Shown here: positions 44,492-54,900 of the stretch, in pieces
How the letters are laid out: every line of letters begins with the position of its first letter
How positions within the stretch are numbered: position 1 is the stretch's first letter
Assembly (NCBI GenBank): GCA_963839175.1
Contig: CAWIUB010000021.1
Coordinates: 1-64,000, forward strand
Source: CAWIUB01 sp963839175
Lineage (GTDB): Bacteria; Actinomycetota; Actinomycetes; Mycobacteriales; Jatrophihabitantaceae
Reading direction: 5' to 3'
Length of the DNA stretch: 64,000 nt
The notes under the pieces: generated by a model
The model's database searches: none
What the model was told of the DNA's origin: nothing
Seen by the model: the letters and a program-made list of their open reading frames with translations, nothing else
Program-made: the position numbers and the translations under genes

Positions 44492-44863
44492 AGGGCTCCC
44501 CCTTTTGGTTAGGGACAGTCGCCGCGCGGGAACGCGCGCTGGCGACAGAGTGGAGGGCTCCTGTTAACGCGAAGCGCGCAGGCGTGTTTCAGCCGTGTAA
44601 CCACGGTCGGCCAGCGCTGCGTGCTCGTCTCCTCTCGGGCCCTTTGCCCTCCTGCGACACGGTTATGGCCACCTTCGCCCCGCCGCGACGCGTTGGCCGG
44701 TGGCTAAAGCGTGCCGTGGCGGGACAAAGTCGCTTACGAATGTGTCGTTGCGGGGCAAAGCGGTGGCCGCGACGACGCGCGGTGGCGGGCAGCAGAGCCC
44801 GCTATCGCGTTTGGCGCCATCGCGAACGCCGACCGCGCAGGGTGCTGACCGCTTAGGCCGCGC
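44492..44863. other. amtB promoter region
   Basis: 372 bases between kbl and amtB, both on the minus strand, so it must end one transcript and start the next. It contains the GlnR-like box (44586-44601). A weak inverted repeat GCGGGC-N6-GCCCGC at 44785-44802 lacks a T tract. No gene is visible. Confidence 0.5.
44586..44601 (-). promoter_or_regulatory. GlnR-like binding site
   Basis: Minus strand GTTAC-acggct-GAAAC, an exact match to the actinobacterial GlnR consensus half-site pair gTnAC-N6-GaAAC, 95-110 bases upstream of the amtB start. A second pair is not evident, but the position fits known GlnR control of amtB-glnB-glnD. Confidence 0.65.
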
Positions 44864-46044
<1,181 letters not shown>

Positions 46045-46045
<1 letters not shown>

Positions 46046-47076
46046 CAGACCACCGTCCAATCCAGGACGACCTTGCCGCATTTGCCGCCCCGTGCGGTGG
46101 CGAAGGCCTCGGTCCATAGGTGAGCCGGGAACCGGTCGGTGATCACCGCGGAGATGTCCAGCCCGGACCGCAGCAGGGCGCTCATGGCGTACCAGGTCTC
46201 GAACATCTCCCGGCCGTATATCCCCTTGATCGCGATCATGTGGGTGACCACCTTGGTCCAGTCGATCTCGACCGGCGCACTCGGCAGGCCGAGCATGGCG
46301 ATGCGTCCGCCGTGGTTCAGGTTGCCGATCGCGTCCGGCAACGCCGACGGATGGCCACTCATCTCAAGCGCGACGTCGAAACCCTCGACCATGCCAAGCT
46401 GCTTCTGGGTGTCCGCGATGGTGCCGGAGGTGACGTTGAGCGCGACGTCGACGCCGAGTTGCCTGGCCAGTTCCAGCCGCGGCTCGCTCACGTCGGTGAT
46501 GACGACGTACCGGGCGCCGACGTGCCTGGCAATAGCAGCAGCCATCAGGCCGATCGGGCCGGCCCCGGTGATCAGCACGTCCTCGCCGACGAGCGGGAAC
46601 GACAGCGCGGTGTGCACTGCGTTGCCGAACGGGTCGAAGATCGCGCCCAGGTCGGGATCCACCGGGGTGTGGTGCACCCAGACGTTGCTTTCCGGCAGCA
46701 CGACGTACTCGGCGAACGCACCGTCGCGATTGACACCCAGGCTGGACGTGCGGATGCACAGATGACGCCGACCGGCTCGGCAGTTGCGGCAGGTACCGCA
46801 GACGATGTGCCCCTCGCCGGACACCAGATCGCCGACCCGCACGTCGCGAACTCCGTCGCCTAGCGCAACGACCTCTCCGCAGAACTCGTGCCCGGCGATG
46901 AGCGGGGCATCGACAGACGACGCGGCGAACGAGTCCCACGATTCGATGTGCAGGTCGGTGCCGCAGATCCCCGTGCGCAGCACACGGATCTTGACCTCGG
47001 CGGGCCCAGGCACCGGTTCCGGTCGATCAGTGAACTCGAATCCCGGCCGCGCTGCCGGTTTGTAGAGCGCCTTCAT
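46045..47076 (-). CDS. tdh: L-threonine 3-dehydrogenase
   Basis: 343 residues. Zinc-dependent medium-chain dehydrogenase: catalytic zinc ligands in RTGICGTDLHIESWDS (Cys) and PLIAGHEFCGEVVALGDGVR (His-Glu). Structural zinc cysteines lie in CGTCRNCRAGRRHLC. The NAD site is VLITGAGPIGLMAAAIARHV. INDPFGNAVHT-type text reads AIFDPFGNAVHTALSF here, characteristic of Tdh. Oxidises threonine to 2-amino-3-oxobutyrate, passed to Kbl encoded immediately downstream. Confidence 0.95.
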
Positions 47077-47077
47077 C

Positions 47078-47452
47078 TCAATACGGGGCCTTCAGTCCGG
47101 GAAACATCGGAAACTGCCTGACGTTGTGGGTAGCCAACTCTGCCGCAAGCCACTGAGCGGTCGCGGCGACGACCAGGTCCGCCGACCCCACGGTTTGATG
47201 GCTGCGCCGGTACTGACGACCGAGATCGCCGGCCATCCGGCTCACTGGCTCGCTGACCGGCACCCAGTCCAAGACCGCGAACAGCGCCTCAGCCGCGCGC
47301 CGCTCGCCGGAACGCAGGCCACGGATCACTTCAGCACGAGAGATCTCCGAGCAATACGGCGGCTCGTTCGCGGAGTTGAGCCACGCGACGCCGTCCGCGA
47401 ACCCGCGCAGCACATCTACGAGCACTGTTGTGTCGATGACTAACCCCGCCAA
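47078..47452 (-). CDS. PIN-domain toxin (VapC-like)
   Basis: 124 residues. PIN ribonuclease fold with MAGLVIDTTVLVDVLRG (first Asp), CSEISRAEVIRGLRSGERRA (Glu) and GSADLVVAATAQWLAAELAT (Asp near 92), and THNVRQFPMFPGL at the end. Starts 13 bases inside the upstream antitoxin gene, as usual for VapBC pairs. Expected to cleave specific RNA when the antitoxin is lost. Its stop is two bases from the tdh start region on the same strand. Confidence 0.88.
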   Translation of the reverse strand: MAGLVIDTTVLVDVLRGFADGVAWLNSANEPPYCSEISRAEVIRGLRSGERRAAEALFAVLDWVPVSEPVSRMAGDLGRQYRRSHQTVGSADLVVAATAQWLAAELATHNVRQFPMFPGLKAPY

Positions 47453-47724
47453 CGCTGCTCCAGCTCGCGCTGCCTCACCCAGTCACGTTTACGCAGTTCC
47501 TGCACGTACGTCGCGCCATCCGGCAGGTGTGGCGCGATGCCGGCAGCCGCCGCGACACCTGCTCGGAACCGCTCCATTCTCGTCTGGTGGTCGTCGGACG
47601 CGCGCTCGAGGTACTGATCCAGCGCGTCGCGAATGATCTGCGACTTCGTGCGACCCTCGGCCGCTGCGCGGGAGGCGAGCACGCGATCCTGCTGCTCGTC
47701 CAGGTAGATTTGCGTGCGGCGCAC
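47440..47724 (-). CDS. Ribbon-helix-helix antitoxin (VapB-like)
   Basis: 94 residues from GTG 47724: MRRTQIYLDEQQDRVLASRA begins the ribbon and first helix, followed by EGRTKSQIIRDALDQYLE, a complete RHH_1/CopG DNA-binding unit (residues 1-45). The C-terminal half (AGVAAAAGIAPHLPDGATYV and KRDWVRQRELEQRW) would wrap the toxin. The first codons lie next to the palindrome ATGTATGAGCATACAT, its likely operator. Confidence 0.85.
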   Translation of the reverse strand: MRRTQIYLDEQQDRVLASRAAAEGRTKSQIIRDALDQYLERASDDHQTRMERFRAGVAAAAGIAPHLPDGATYVQELRKRDWVRQRELEQRWRG

Positions 47725-47725
47725 G

Positions 47726-47741
47726 ATGTATGAGCATACAT
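47726..47741. promoter_or_regulatory. Palindromic operator of VapBC-like module
   Basis: ATGTATG-AG-CATACAT, perfect seven-base arms, two bases upstream of the antitoxin start and inside the 55-base divergent control region. A suitable site for autorepression by the RHH antitoxin. Confidence 0.65.
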
Positions 47742-47779
47742 CGTGAGGCCCACGGCGGCTAGATGCTACCTTCGTGTAC

Positions 47780-48052
47780 ATGACTACTACGGTAGGAGTA
47801 GCCCAGCTCCGCCAGAACCTCAGCAGGTATCTCAAGCTGGTCGAGCGCGGCGAGCGACTGGTCGTCACCGATCGCAACCGTCCGGTTGCTGAGCTCGGCC
47901 CCCCGGCAGTGGGCAGCGCGGATCTGGATCGCCTCGTTGTCGAGGGTCGCATCCAGCGGCCGCGTCGGCGAATGCTGCCGGCGCCGCTGTCGGTCTCGGG
48001 CGACGCACGCCCGTTGAGCTCCGCGCTCGACGAGATCCGCGGCGACAACTGA
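47780..48052 (+). CDS. Phd/YefM-type antitoxin
   Basis: 90 residues from ATG 47780 (MTTTVGVAQLRQNLSRYLKL); a GTG six bases earlier is possible. The N-terminal part VAQLRQNLSRYLKLVERGER and LVVTDRNRPVAELGP is the classic PhdYeFM DNA-binding fold. The C-terminal 40 residues (RIQRPRRRMLPAPLSVSGDA and LSSALDEIRGDN) neutralise the toxin. Followed with no gap by a PIN gene; divergent from the other module. Confidence 0.88.
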   Translation: MTTTVGVAQLRQNLSRYLKLVERGERLVVTDRNRPVAELGPPAVGSADLDRLVVEGRIQRPRRRMLPAPLSVSGDARPLSSALDEIRGDN

Positions 48053-48466
48053 GTGCCGCTCTACTATCTGGACTCCTCGGCACTGGTCAAGCTCGTCGTG
48101 CACGAGCCCGAATCGGCTGCGCTACGGCGGTTCCTCGACGGCGCCGACATCATCTCGAGCGAGCTCGTGCGGTGCGAGATTCCCCGCGTCATCCGACGCG
48201 CCGTTGGACACGATCCACAGCTGCCCGGCGACCAGCTGCTCAATCGTGCCGACGAGTTGCTGGATGCGGTGGCCGTGCTGCCCGTCGATAGCCCGATCCT
48301 GGTGTCCGCGGGCAGGCTGGCCGAGCCGGCGCTGCGCGCGCTCGATGCGATCCACGTTGCCTCGGCTTTGGACGTCGTTCCGATCGAGGGCTTCGTCAGC
48401 TACGACTACCGGCAGAACGCCGCCGCACGATTGGCCGGTCTGCGCACCGTCGCGCCAAACCCGTGA
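48053..48466 (+). CDS. PIN-domain toxin (VapC-like)
   Basis: 137 residues, GTG start directly after the antitoxin stop. PIN residues: LYYLDSSALVKLVVHEPESA (Asp), SELVRCEIPRVIRRAVG (Glu) and RALDAIHVASALDVVPIEGF (Asp), then VSYDYRQNAAARLAGL (final Asp region). A second, independent type II module. Its stop is nine bases from the ftsY-derived tandem repeat. Confidence 0.88.
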   Translation: MPLYYLDSSALVKLVVHEPESAALRRFLDGADIISSELVRCEIPRVIRRAVGHDPQLPGDQLLNRADELLDAVAVLPVDSPILVSAGRLAEPALRALDAIHVASALDVVPIEGFVSYDYRQNAAARLAGLRTVAPNP

Positions 48467-48474
48467 GGAGAGCC

Positions 48475-48614
48475 TCGACGCTCAGCCGGCTGGTTCGCCG
48501 AGCAAGGCGTCGACGCTCAGCCCACTGGTTCGCCGAGCAAAGCATCGACGCTCAGCCCACTGGTTCGCCGAGCAAAGCATCGACGCTCAGCCCACTGGTT
48601 CGCCGAGCAAAGCA
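48475..48614. repeat. Four-unit 35-base tandem repeat derived from ftsY 3' end
   Basis: Units at 48475-48509, 48510-48544, 48545-48579 and 48580-48614, each starting TCGACGCTCAG and ending GAGCAAAGCA (last-but-distal unit degenerate). The unit at 48580 contains the real ftsY stop and the codons for DALLGEPVG. The three others lie beyond the stop, i.e. reiterations of the gene end. Confidence 0.92.
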
Positions 48615-49756
48615 TCGACGAACTGCTCGGCGTCAAACGGCGCGAGGTCGTCGGCGCCCTCGCCCAAGCCCACCAGTTTGACCGGCACGCCGAGCTCGCG
48701 CTGCACGCTGATCACGATGCCGCCCTTGGCGGTGCCGTCGAGCTTCGTCAGCACGATGCCCGTGACATCAACGACCTCGGTGAATACCCGGGCCTGGGTC
48801 AGGCCGTTCTGCCCGGTGGTGGCGTCCAGGACGAGCAGTGTCTCGTCGACCGGCCCCTGCTTCTCGACCACTCGCTTGACCTTGCCCAGTTCGTCCATCA
48901 GCCCGACCTTGGTGTGCAGCCGGCCAGCCGTGTCGATCAGCACCGTGTCAACGCCGCGCCGCGCGCCGTGTCGCACGGCGTCGAATGCCACGCTGGCGGG
49001 GTCACCGGCCTCCGGGCCGCGCACCGTCTCGGCGCCGACCCTGGCACCCCAGGTCTGCAGTTGGTCGGCTGCGGCGGCCCGGAAGGTATCGGCCGCCCCG
49101 AGCAGGACGCTGCGCCCGTCGGCGACCAGCACCCGGGCCAGCTTGCCGCAGGTGGTCGTCTTGCCCGTGCCGTTCACCCCGACGACGAGCAGGACCGACG
49201 GGTGACCGTTATGTCGCGCGGTGTGCAGCGTGCGGTCCAGATCCGGCTGCAACGCCGCCACCAGCTCATCGGCAAGCAACGCCCGCAGCTCGCCCTGCGA
49301 TTGAGTGCCGAGCACCTTGCTGCGGGTCCGCAGCCGGTCGACGATCTCGGTCGTGGCGCCGACGCCCACGTCCGCGCTGAGCAGGGCCTCCTCGATCTCC
49401 TCCCACGCCTCCTCGTCCAGCTTGTCGCGCGAGAGCACGGACAGCAGGCCGCGGCCGAGCGTCGACTGCGATCGGCCAAGTCTGGCGCGCAGACGATGCA
49501 GCCGCCCCGCGGTCGGCTCCGGGATCTCGACCGGGGGCGGGGCCAGCACGTCGGTTTCGGCCGGTTGGACGATCGTGCCCACGCTGCCGGTCGGCTGCGC
49601 GCGATCGGCGACTGCGGGCTCGCCGCTGGCACTGGGACGCGGTGGCGCACCCGGCGGCGGTAGTCCCCGACGAGTGCGCCGCCGCGGAACGACGAACGCG
49701 GCGAGCGCGATCAGCGCCACGACGACGATGGCGAGCGCGATCCACAGATAAGTCAC
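48587..49756 (-). CDS. ftsY: Signal recognition particle receptor FtsY
   Basis: 389 residues. One membrane anchor at the start (YLWIALAIVVVALIALAAFV), a basic and acidic linker to about residue 85, then the NG domain: four-helix N part with GRGLLSVLSRDKLDEEAWEE, G1 LLVVGVNGTGKTTTCGKLAR, G3 TVLIDTAGRLHTKVGLMDEL and G4 GIVLTKLDGTAKGGIVISVQ, closing with VKLVGLGEGADDLAPFDAEQ. Receives ribosome-SRP complexes at the membrane. Ends within the tandem repeat that copies its last 35 bases. Confidence 0.96.
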   Translation of the reverse strand: MTYLWIALAIVVVALIALAAFVVPRRRTRRGLPPPGAPPRPSASGEPAVADRAQPTGSVGTIVQPAETDVLAPPPVEIPEPTAGRLHRLRARLGRSQSTLGRGLLSVLSRDKLDEEAWEEIEEALLSADVGVGATTEIVDRLRTRSKVLGTQSQGELRALLADELVAALQPDLDRTLHTARHNGHPSVLLVVGVNGTGKTTTCGKLARVLVADGRSVLLGAADTFRAAAADQLQTWGARVGAETVRGPEAGDPASVAFDAVRHGARRGVDTVLIDTAGRLHTKVGLMDELGKVKRVVEKQGPVDETLLVLDATTGQNGLTQARVFTEVVDVTGIVLTKLDGTAKGGIVISVQRELGVPVKLVGLGEGADDLAPFDAEQFVDALLGEPVG

Positions 49757-49793
49757 GACGTCATCATCTCAGGCCGGGGCCGGGCCGGGGCGA

Positions 49794-50795
49794 TCAGTGG
49801 TTGACCAGCAGGCCGCCGGCCTTCCAGGTGTTCCACGACAGATTCCACCAGCCGTAGCCGTCCCACGACGGCATCGCGTTACCGGGGATGTTGTAGATCA
49901 CCACGTCGCCCAGCCGGGCGAAGCTGTAGAACCACTGCGCGGTGTCCAGCTGCAGGTTGGTGCAGCCGTTCGAGGTGTTCAGCTGGCCGATGTGGGTGTT
50001 CCACGGTGCGCCGTGGATGTACTCGCCGCTCGAGGTGACCCGTGTCGACCACTTGACGTCCTCGGAGTACCCGGGCCCGACCATGTGGACGATGCCGTTG
50101 GGCTTGCGGGTGTCGGTGCCCGGGATGTCCTCGCCCTTTTGCATCACGACCTTGGTGCCGCTGTAGGTCGGCGTCTTGGCCGCGCCCAGCGAGACCTGGA
50201 TCGTCTTGACCACCTTGCCGTCGCTTGTCACGGTCATCCGCTTGAGGCCTGGACTGTCGACCACGGTGGAGATGTGGGCGGCGCCGGTGCTGAAGTTCAA
50301 GGTCAGGCTGTCGTCGTAGGCCAGGCCCGGTCCGGCGCTGACGCCCTTGAGCGGGAGGTTCACGAAGATCTTCGCGTGCGCCGGCCAGTAGCTCTGCGGC
50401 CGGTACAGCGCCTCGATCGGCGCCGGCTTGCCGTTGGCGAATGTGTGCGAGGACTTCTGCCAGTACCACGCGCCGTTCGCCGGCTGGCCGTTGACGGTGA
50501 CGGATGCCGCCTTGGTGAATCCGCTCGATTCGGTGGGCGCGACGGTAAACCACAGCACGACGGCAAACCCCACGCCCCACACCTGCCCATCGTCCTCCAG
50601 CGTGCTGACGTGCACCGGCTTGGTCGGCTTGGGCTTGCTGCTCGTCGACGATTGACCCGACGAGGACGCCGCGGATGAGTCGGCACCGGGGACGCTGGAC
50701 CCTGCGGTGCCCCTGCCCGACGTGGTAGACGAGCACCCCGCGACGACCACGGCGAGGGTGGCCAGCAGGGTCGCGACGTAGCTGAGTCGGCGCAT
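49794..50795 (-). CDS. L,D-transpeptidase lipoprotein (first of tandem pair)
   Basis: 333 residues from MRRLSYVATLLATLAVVVAG; an in-frame GTG 27 bases upstream is possible. Lipobox VAGC. A Ser-rich linker (20-55) is followed by an Ig-like domain (about 60-185) with ASVTVNGQPANGAWYWQ and YWPAHAKIFVNLPLKGVSAG. The YkuD catalytic domain (about 200-320) has IHGAPWNTHIGQLNTSNGCT (HG and the SxGC-x-R/N nucleophile Cys) and GLLVNH near the end. Forms 3-3 peptidoglycan cross-links. Shares about half its residues with the next gene, an evident duplication. Confidence 0.92.
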   Translation of the reverse strand: MRRLSYVATLLATLAVVVAGCSSTTSGRGTAGSSVPGADSSAASSSGQSSTSSKPKPTKPVHVSTLEDDGQVWGVGFAVVLWFTVAPTESSGFTKAASVTVNGQPANGAWYWQKSSHTFANGKPAPIEALYRPQSYWPAHAKIFVNLPLKGVSAGPGLAYDDSLTLNFSTGAAHISTVVDSPGLKRMTVTSDGKVVKTIQVSLGAAKTPTYSGTKVVMQKGEDIPGTDTRKPNGIVHMVGPGYSEDVKWSTRVTSSGEYIHGAPWNTHIGQLNTSNGCTNLQLDTAQWFYSFARLGDVVIYNIPGNAMPSWDGYGWWNLSWNTWKAGGLLVNH

Positions 50796-50880
50796 CGCGG
50801 CGCCACGCGGGTTCGAACTCACCCGGACAGGGTAAGGGACTGCGCCATGCGCGACCTACCGTAAGGCCCGAGATCTGGCG

Positions 50881-51912
50881 TCACGCGTGATTCACCAGCA
50901 GACCCCCGGCCTTCCATTGGGCCCAGCCGAGGTTCCAGTCGCCCAGGCCATCCAACGCGGGCATGATGCCCCCGGAGGTCCCGGTGTACGTCGCCACGTC
51001 GCCGAGCAGCGAGAAGTTGTAGAACCACTGCGCATCCGCGACATCAAGGTTGGTGCAGCCATTGGACGTGCTGCGCGAGCCGATGTTGCCCGTATTCCAG
51101 GCCGCCGCATGGATGAACTCACCGGACAGGGTGACCCGCACCGACCACGGCACCAACTCGTCGTAGACCGACGACGGTCCGGATCGTCCGTCGCCGATCA
51201 TCCGTTGCGGATTCCGCTTCTCCATCACGACCTTCGTGCCGTTGTAGGTCGGCGTGTTCGCCTTGCCGAGCGAGACGCCGAATGTCTTCTGCGTCGCCCC
51301 GTCCGAGGTGACCACCATCTGCAACGACTGCCCGTTGACCGTCGAGACGTGTCTGGCGCCGATGCTGAAGTCGAGCGTCAGGTTGTCCTCGTAGACCAGG
51401 CCCGCACCGGCGCTGAGGCCCTTGATCGGCATGTCGACGTGGATCGTCGAGTGCGCCGGCCAGTAGTCCTGCAGTCGGTAATGCGCCTCGATCGGCCCGT
51501 CGGCGTACGGCCGCTCCCAGTACCACGCACCGCTGGCCGGCGCTCCGTTGACCGTCACCGTGGTCGCCTTGGTGAACGCCGACGAGTCGGTGGGTGCGGG
51601 AGAGAACCGCGCGATGATCGGCTCGCCCACGCCGTAGGTCTGGTTGTCGCCCTGTACGGAGCTGACCTTGACCGGTGTGGTGGGGATCGCCGGCTTCGTC
51701 GTGGTCGGCGTCCCGGACGAACCGGGCGAATTCGAGCCGCTCGGGCTGCTGCTGGTGGTGCTGTTACTGGTCGAGCCGGGCGTGCCCTTGCCGTCCGTGG
51801 TGGTGGCGCACGCGGTGGCAAGCATGCCCACCGTGACCAATCCGATGAGGAGGCCGACGCCTATTCGGGCCTTGCGAGAACGAGAAGCAATAGCGCGGAT
51901 GGTCAAAGGCAC
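50881..51912 (-). CDS. L,D-transpeptidase lipoprotein (second of tandem pair)
   Basis: 343 residues, GTG start. Signal peptide RIGVGLLIGLVTVGMLATAC with lipobox at Cys35, Thr/Ser/Pro linker, Ig-like domain with TTVTVNGAPASGAWYWER and YWPAHSTIHVDMPIKGLSAG, then YkuD domain with IHAAAWNTGNIGSRSTSNGC (nucleophilic Cys). The HG pair before AAAW is HA here, unlike the G of its neighbour. Both genes end with WKAGGLLVNH, and 85 bases separate them, on the same strand. Confidence 0.92.
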   Translation of the reverse strand: MPLTIRAIASRSRKARIGVGLLIGLVTVGMLATACATTTDGKGTPGSTSNSTTSSSPSGSNSPGSSGTPTTTKPAIPTTPVKVSSVQGDNQTYGVGEPIIARFSPAPTDSSAFTKATTVTVNGAPASGAWYWERPYADGPIEAHYRLQDYWPAHSTIHVDMPIKGLSAGAGLVYEDNLTLDFSIGARHVSTVNGQSLQMVVTSDGATQKTFGVSLGKANTPTYNGTKVVMEKRNPQRMIGDGRSGPSSVYDELVPWSVRVTLSGEFIHAAAWNTGNIGSRSTSNGCTNLDVADAQWFYNFSLLGDVATYTGTSGGIMPALDGLGDWNLGWAQWKAGGLLVNHA

Positions 51913-51988
51913 CCGGACAGCCTAGGTGATGCGGACAGGTCTTCCGACCGGTGTGCGAGCGCACCCGCTGTGCGTCTGCTGTGTGCGC

Positions 51989-54900
51989 TCAGCCGGCGGA
52001 GACGAGCTCTCGCCCAACCTCACGCAGCCGCTGGCTGATCACCTGGGTTATCCCGTCACCCCGCATGGTGACGCCGTAGAGCGCATCGGCGATCTCCATG
52101 GTGCGCTTCTGGTGGGTGATCAGCAGGATCTGACTGCTGGTTCGAAGCTCGCTGATCAGCCCGATGAGCCGGCCCAGATTGACGTCGTCCAGCGCGGCCT
52201 CGACCTCGTCCAGGACGTAGAACGGGCTCGGCCGGGCCCGGAAGATCGCCACCAGCAACGCCACGGCGGTGAGCGATCTCTCACCGCCGGACAGCAGCGA
52301 CAGCCGCTTCACCTTCTTGCCGGGCGGCCGGGCCTCGACGTCGATACCGGTCAGTAGCATGTCGTCGGGATCGGTCAGGACCAGGCGTCCCTCGCCGCCG
52401 GGGAACAACGCTGCGAACACCACCTCGAACTCGCGCGCGACGTCCTGATAGGCGCTGGTGAATACCTCGAGAATCCGGTCGTCGACCTCCTTGACGACGG
52501 TGAGCAGGTCGCGGCGGGTGGCCTTGAGGTCCTCGAGTTGCGTCGACAGGAACTGGTGCCGCTCCTCCAGCGCGGCGAACTCCTCGAGCGCAAGGGGGTT
52601 CACCTTGCCCAGCAGGGCCAGCTCACGTTCGGCTCGAGCCGCCCGCTTCTCCTGGGTGGGACGGTGGAACGGTCCGGACTGAGGTGCGGTCACGGCCTCG
52701 CCACGCTCCCGCGCCTGCTCGTACTCCGCCATCTCCAGCGAGCTCGGCGGGGTTGGCTGGTCCGGGCCGTACTCGGCCAGCAATGCCTCGACTTCGACGC
52801 CGAACTCTTCGAGGGCTCGGTTCTCGATCGTCTCGATGCGCAGCCGATGCTCCGCGCGGGCGACCTCGTCGCGGTGGACCGCGTCGGTGAGCCGGGCCAC
52901 CTGCTCGTCAAGCTCTCGGCTGCGGTCGCGTAACGCCAGCAGCTCGCCCTCGCGAACGACGCGTCTGTGCTGCACCGCGTCGCGCTCGGCGGCGGCGCGG
53001 GCCACCGAATGGCCGATCCCGACGAGGGCAGCCGTTGCGGCGTCACGGACCCCGGCAGCCTCCACCGCGCCCCGGGCGCGCGCGCGCATCACCTCGGCGT
53101 GCCGCCGCCGCGCCGCCCGCTCGTCTGCGGCGGCCCGACGCAGCGCCTCTGCGCGGCCGGCGAGCGCGCGCACGCGTTCCTCGCCGGTGCGAACGGTGAG
53201 CCGTGCCTCGAGCTCTGTCTGACGGGCGGCCTCGACCGCTGCGGCCAACGCCGCACGTCGGGCGGTGCCGTCGTCGGCGTCCGCGACGGGCTCGGCTTCG
53301 GCCAGCCGAAGACGCTCCTCCAGCTCGGTGAGCCCAGCCAGATCCCGGTCGCGCGCCTCCTCGGCGGCGAGACATGCTTGCTCCAGCCGCTGGGCCTCGG
53401 CCGTGGCGGAGCGGACCGATTGACCCAGCTGGGCGAGCTGCTCGGCGACGGCGGACAACCGTGCGTCGGACTCGTTCAGCGCGTGCAGGGCCGTGTACAC
53501 CTCCGCCTCGTGCTGCGCGGCGTCGGCTCGTGCAGCGACCAGCTCGGCGTGCAGCCGGTCGTGCCGGACACTCGCCTCGTCCGAGCGCTGTTGTGCCTCG
53601 TCGACGGCGGCCTGCACTTCGATCGCGCTCGGCGCCGACGCCGATCCGCCGGTGGCCCACTGCGCGCCGAACACGTCACCGGCCCGGGTGACGCCCCGGA
53701 TCTGCGGGTGCTCGGCTACCAGGTGTCGTGCTGCGGTCAGGTCTGGGACGACGGCGACCCGGTCCAGGGCGCTGCCGACGGGGCCGAGCAGCGAGTCGGG
53801 GGTACGTACGACGTCGATCGCCCAGACGGCGCCCGGCGGCAGCGCAGGCCAGCCCGCGCGGTCAATCGGATGTGGCGCCCCGCCGATGGCGATGCCCACC
53901 CGACCGCCCTCGTCGATCTTCAGAAGCTGCAGCGCGGCGGCGGCGTCGTCGGGTGAGGCCACTGCAACCGCTTCGGCGAGCGGACCGAGGGCTGTGGCGA
54001 TCGCCGCCTCGTGGCCGGGTTCGACGCTCAGCAGCGCAGCCACCGAGCCGAGCACGCCCGGCAGCCGCGACCCGGCCGCGAGCAGCGCGCCGGCGCCGTC
54101 CTTGCGGGTCAGGCCCAGGGCCAGCGCGTCTCGGCGCGCGGTCCAGGTGGATCGGTCCCGCTCAGCCTCCCGCTCCGCCTCGGCCAGCTCCCGGACCCGC
54201 GCCTCCGCCTGTTCGTAGGTGGCGACAGCGGCTTCGTGCCGCTCATCCAGGCTCAGCTCGCCCTCGTCCAGCGCGCCCACTTGAGCGTGGATGTCGGAGA
54301 GCTGTGCTTCGGCCGCGGCCGCGCGGGCTCGGGCGTCAGCGGCCGCCTCGGCCAGCCGGGCGATCTCGCCAACGCCAGCGGTGGCACGGGTGCGCAGGGC
54401 GTTGACCTGGCCCGCCAGGGTCGCCAGGCCCTCACGCCGGTCGGCCATCGCCCGCGCAGCAGCCACGATGGCTCGCTCCGCTTCGGCGAGCTGGCCTTCC
54501 AGGTCCTGCCGGGCGCCGACGCCCGCCGTCAATGCGGCGTGTGACTCGTCGAGCTGCTGCTGGATCGCGGCTTCCTGAGCGGAGACGGCCTCGGCCTCGG
54601 CGTCCAGCGCCTCGGGATCTTGGCCGGGCCGCACGTCGGCAGATTGGGCCGACAGGTGCCGGGCCCGTTCCGCCGCGAGCGAGGCCGTGCCGCGGAAGCG
54701 TTCCTCGAGCGTCGAGAGCCGGTACCACGTCTCCTGCGCGGCGGCCAGCAGCGGCGCGTCCGTTGCTGTCGCTTGCTCGAGCTCGCTCTCCCGGGCCCGC
54801 GCCTGGGCGAGCTCGGCCTCGACGCCGCCACGACGGGCCCGGATGGCCTGCTCGTCGGCCACTTCGCGGTCGAGTTCGTCTCGGAGTGTGACGAGGTCGT

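Noticed and set aside
44492..44863. Glycine riboswitch or other leader RNA between kbl and amtB
   Set aside because: No conserved riboswitch core could be recognised; the region is better explained as a GlnR-type promoter.
48475..48614. CRISPR array
   Set aside because: Units are head-to-tail identical with no unique spacers and are copies of the ftsY end.
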